DNA of 64,000 nt from Microbacterium sp. M28. Lineage in GTDB: Bacteria; Actinomycetota; Actinomycetes; Actinomycetales; Microbacteriaceae. Positions 62,012 to 64,000 of this stretch are shown in pieces. The notes under the pieces were generated by a model, which saw only the letters and a list, made by a program, of their open reading frames with translations, was not told where the DNA came from and ran no database searches. The DNA lies in assembly GCF_025836995.1 (NCBI RefSeq), contig NZ_CP107546.1, forward strand, positions 3,162,001-3,226,000, in the 5' to 3' direction. Both the position numbers and the translations under genes were made by a program. Within the stretch, counting starts at the first letter, position 1. Each line of letters opens with the position of its first letter.

Positions 62012-64000
62012 CAGACGTTCACCCCCCGCGCGCGCATCTCGAGGGCCTGCTTGTCGACCTCGGCACCGAGGCTGCGCAGCACGTCGAGCACCAGCCCGAT
62101 GACCACGAGGTACACCCCGATGTCGAAGATCGTCGAGGTGACGAACTCGACGTGACCGATGAGCGGGATCTCCCACTCCCAGAACGTGCTGGTCAGCGGC
62201 GAGAGCCCGAAGAACAGCGGCACGACGGCGGTGCCGACGGCGACGATGAGTCCGGCGCCCAGCAGGCGCCCGGCATCCGTCGGGGCGGCGGCACCCAGTT
62301 CCCAGCGTCCGCCGGCGATGTAGCGCATCACGAGCGCCATGCCGGCGACCAGGCCGCCGGCGAACCCGCCGCCGGGGCTGTTGTGCCCGGCGAACAGCAG
62401 ATAGATCGACACGACGATGATCGTGTGGAAGAGGATGCGGACGATCACCTCGAGCAGGATCGACCGGTTCTCCGGCTTCATCTTCTGCCCGCCGATGAGC
62501 CAAGCCCGCGGCGCGCTGCGGTTCTCGGCGGTCTGGAATCGGACGCCGTCCGTCGTCTCCACGAGCGGGTTGAGCCGGGCCTTGCGCCGGGTGGAGCGCG
62601 GCAGCGTGCGGGTGGCGGCGAGCAGATCGGCGCGGTGCGTGACGAACACGAGGGACGCCACGCCCGTCGCGGCGAGCACGAGCACCGAGAGCTCGCCCAT
62701 CGTGTCCCACCCTCGGAGGTCGACGAGTGCGACGTTGACGACGTTCTTGCCGTGTCCGATGTCGTAGGCGAGGTCGGGGAAGATGATCGAGATCGGATCG
62801 GCGACCCGCGACTGCGTCGCCACGATCGCGACGAGCGCCATGGTGACACCGACCGCGATCGCGAGGATCGCCCGCGGCACCCGTCCGACGGACGCATTGT
62901 GCTCGCCCATCCGCGACGGCAGGCGACGCAGCACGAGAGCGAACGTGACCAGCGTCACCGTCTCGACCAGGATCTGGGTGAGCGCGAGATCGGGCGCCCC
63001 GCTGGTGGCGAACAGCACCACCATGCCCAAGCCCGTCACGGACACGAGCACGACGCCGGTGTAGCGCTTGCGCGCACGGACCGCGACGATGGCGGCGGCC
63101 GCCATGATGGGTGCGACGACCAGCTGGGTCGGCGTGTGCCATGCGGACAGCTGGAGCCGATCGACATCGGCGGCGAGCAGGGCAGTGATCTCGGCGACGA
63201 CGAGCACGATGAAGATCGTTCCGACGTACACCGGGAGCGAACCGCGCTGGGTCAGCGAGGTCGTGAAGACCGACAGCCGGTCGACGCTGCGGGTGATCAG
63301 GTAGTACACGTCGGATGCCGTGAAGGGCAGGATCCTCGGCTTGCGATCCCACCCCGTCGCCCTCGCCAGCAGGAAGACACCGAAACCGAGCAGGATCGAC
63401 AGGATCGAGATGGCGAGAGCCGGCTCGAGCCCGTGCCAGAGCGCCAGGTGCCCTGGGCCCTCGCCGCCGAGTCCCTCGGCGGCGGTGACCGCGTACCCCT
63501 GCAGAGCGACGTCGACCGCCGGTGCGCCGATGCCGGCCGCGAGCGTGACTCCGGCGAGGATGATCGGCGCGGACAGGAAGCCCACCGGCGGATCGGGCCA
63601 CGGGGTGTCCGGCATCCGATCGCCCTGCGCGTCGTGCTTGGTCCAGAAGGCCCCCCACAGGAATCGGATGCCGTAGGCCGCCGTGAGCACCGCGCCGAGC
63701 GAGACGCCGATGATCGCGACGACGCCCCAGGGGGAACCGGCGAGCGCGTCATCCAGCAGGGCGGTCAGCGCGGATTCCTTCGCGACGAACCCGATCGTCG
63801 GCGCGACGCCGGCCATGGATGCGATCGAGATGAACGCGGCGGTCGCCATCACGGGCGCCTGCCGTCCGACGCCGGAGAGTTCGGTGATGTCACGCGTGGA
63901 CAGCTGCCGGTCGATCACGCCGACGATAAGGAACAGCGCCGACTTGAACAGCGCGTGGGCGATCACGAGGGCAAGGCCGGAGAGGGCTGCGGCCTGCGTG
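62011..64000 (-). CDS. mrpA: Mrp/Mnh antiporter subunit A (MrpA with fused MrpB domain), 5' part off window
   Basis: Partial: the reading frame is open past the window edge, and about 660 residues of the C-terminal part are present. It includes LVIAHALFKSALFLIVGVID (the NuoL-like H/K-containing helix), the later MrpA helices (GAPDLALTQILVETVTLVTF), and a MrpB-like domain (FAGHNSPGGGFAGGLVAGMA). Total size is likely over 900 residues. MrpA conducts cations and protons with MrpD and the small subunits, for Na+ and pH homeostasis. Confidence 0.93.
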   Translation of the reverse strand, partial: TQAAALSGLALVIAHALFKSALFLIVGVIDRQLSTRDITELSGVGRQAPVMATAAFISIASMAGVAPTIGFVAKESALTALLDDALAGSPWGVVAIIGVSLGAVLTAAYGIRFLWGAFWTKHDAQGDRMPDTPWPDPPVGFLSAPIILAGVTLAAGIGAPAVDVALQGYAVTAAEGLGGEGPGHLALWHGLEPALAISILSILLGFGVFLLARATGWDRKPRILPFTASDVYYLITRSVDRLSVFTTSLTQRGSLPVYVGTIFIVLVVAEITALLAADVDRLQLSAWHTPTQLVVAPIMAAAAIVAVRARKRYTGVVLVSVTGLGMVVLFATSGAPDLALTQILVETVTLVTFALVLRRLPSRMGEHNASVGRVPRAILAIAVGVTMALVAIVATQSRVADPISIIFPDLAYDIGHGKNVVNVALVDLRGWDTMGELSVLVLAATGVASLVFVTHRADLLAATRTLPRSTRRKARLNPLVETTDGVRFQTAENRSAPRAWLIGGQKMKPENRSILLEVIVRILFHTIIVVSIYLLFAGHNSPGGGFAGGLVAGMALVMRYIAGGRWELGAAAPTDAGRLLGAGLIVAVGTAVVPLFFGLSPLTSTFWEWEIPLIGHVEFVTSTIFDIGVYLVVIGLVLDVLRSLGAEVDKQALEMRARGVNV

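Overview
The window comes from a high-GC actinobacterium, most likely a Microbacteriaceae member close to Microbacterium. The reasons are the very high third-position GC, the chains of genes that overlap by four bases (ATGA/GTGA), the DUF222/HNH endonuclease gene, the actinobacterial Asp23/DUF2273/DUF6286 cluster, the NgcEFG-type amino-sugar transporter, and several -10 boxes only 6-7 nt before a start codon, which suggests leaderless mRNAs. It is ordinary chromosome. I see no tRNA, rRNA, CRISPR array, IS element or prophage. Genus is inferred, not proven.

Layout. 1-8700: an amino-sugar (GlcNAc/chitobiose) locus. The minus strand carries a GlmS-like SIS isomerase/deaminase, a ROK kinase and a PfkB kinase, preceded by a BadF-type kinase. 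The plus strand carries an RpiR regulator, a second SIS protein and the NgcEFG importer. Together they can import, phosphorylate, isomerise/deaminate and pass amino sugars to glycolysis. 8748-11787: an ArsR-SRPBCC-DHFR-like operon, a chorismate mutase and an AI-2E family permease. 11788-12147: a repeat-rich gap. 12148-15303: a glycine-betaine/quaternary-amine ABC importer. 15335-20685: DUF427, an FAD disulfide reductase, a quinone reductase and MFS pump behind a SoxR-type promoter, and a cyclase-family hydrolase. 20711-23148: a membrane EEP-fold protein and a DUF222/HNH protein. 23632-26027: a lactonase and purA. 26131-29708: a cyclic-nucleotide-domain MscS channel coupled to a class III cyclase-like receptor whose metal-binding aspartates are lost.

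29850-33608: GntR regulator, Pr6Pr membrane protein and a two-component system. 33666-40722: a secreted charged protein, then a MoxR-DUF58-VWA-VWA-TPR-like operon. 40732-42029: a histidine-free ZIP-like protein and a beta-helix-like lipoprotein. 42085-45653: an eight-gene envelope-stress (Asp23/AmaP) operon in which the ECF sigma factor is split by a one-base frameshift in a G5 run. 45831-47279: argG. 47450-50591: TetR, a Walker-less ABC-like protein and a YhgE/Pip exporter. 50713-57490: penicillin acylase-family enzyme, heparinase II/III-like protein, MFS transporter and alpha/beta hydrolase. 57494-58643: an AbiEi-like/DUF559 nuclease gene bracketed by two palindromic elements made of the same motif. 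58683-64000: an Mrp/Mnh cation/proton antiporter operon (mrpG, F, E, D, C and the 3' part of mrpA), cut by the window edge.

The most unusual items are the nuclease gene with palindromes at both ends, the pseudo-cyclase/channel pair, the frameshifted sigma factor, and the near-consensus SoxR promoter that overlaps the stop codon of the gene upstream.
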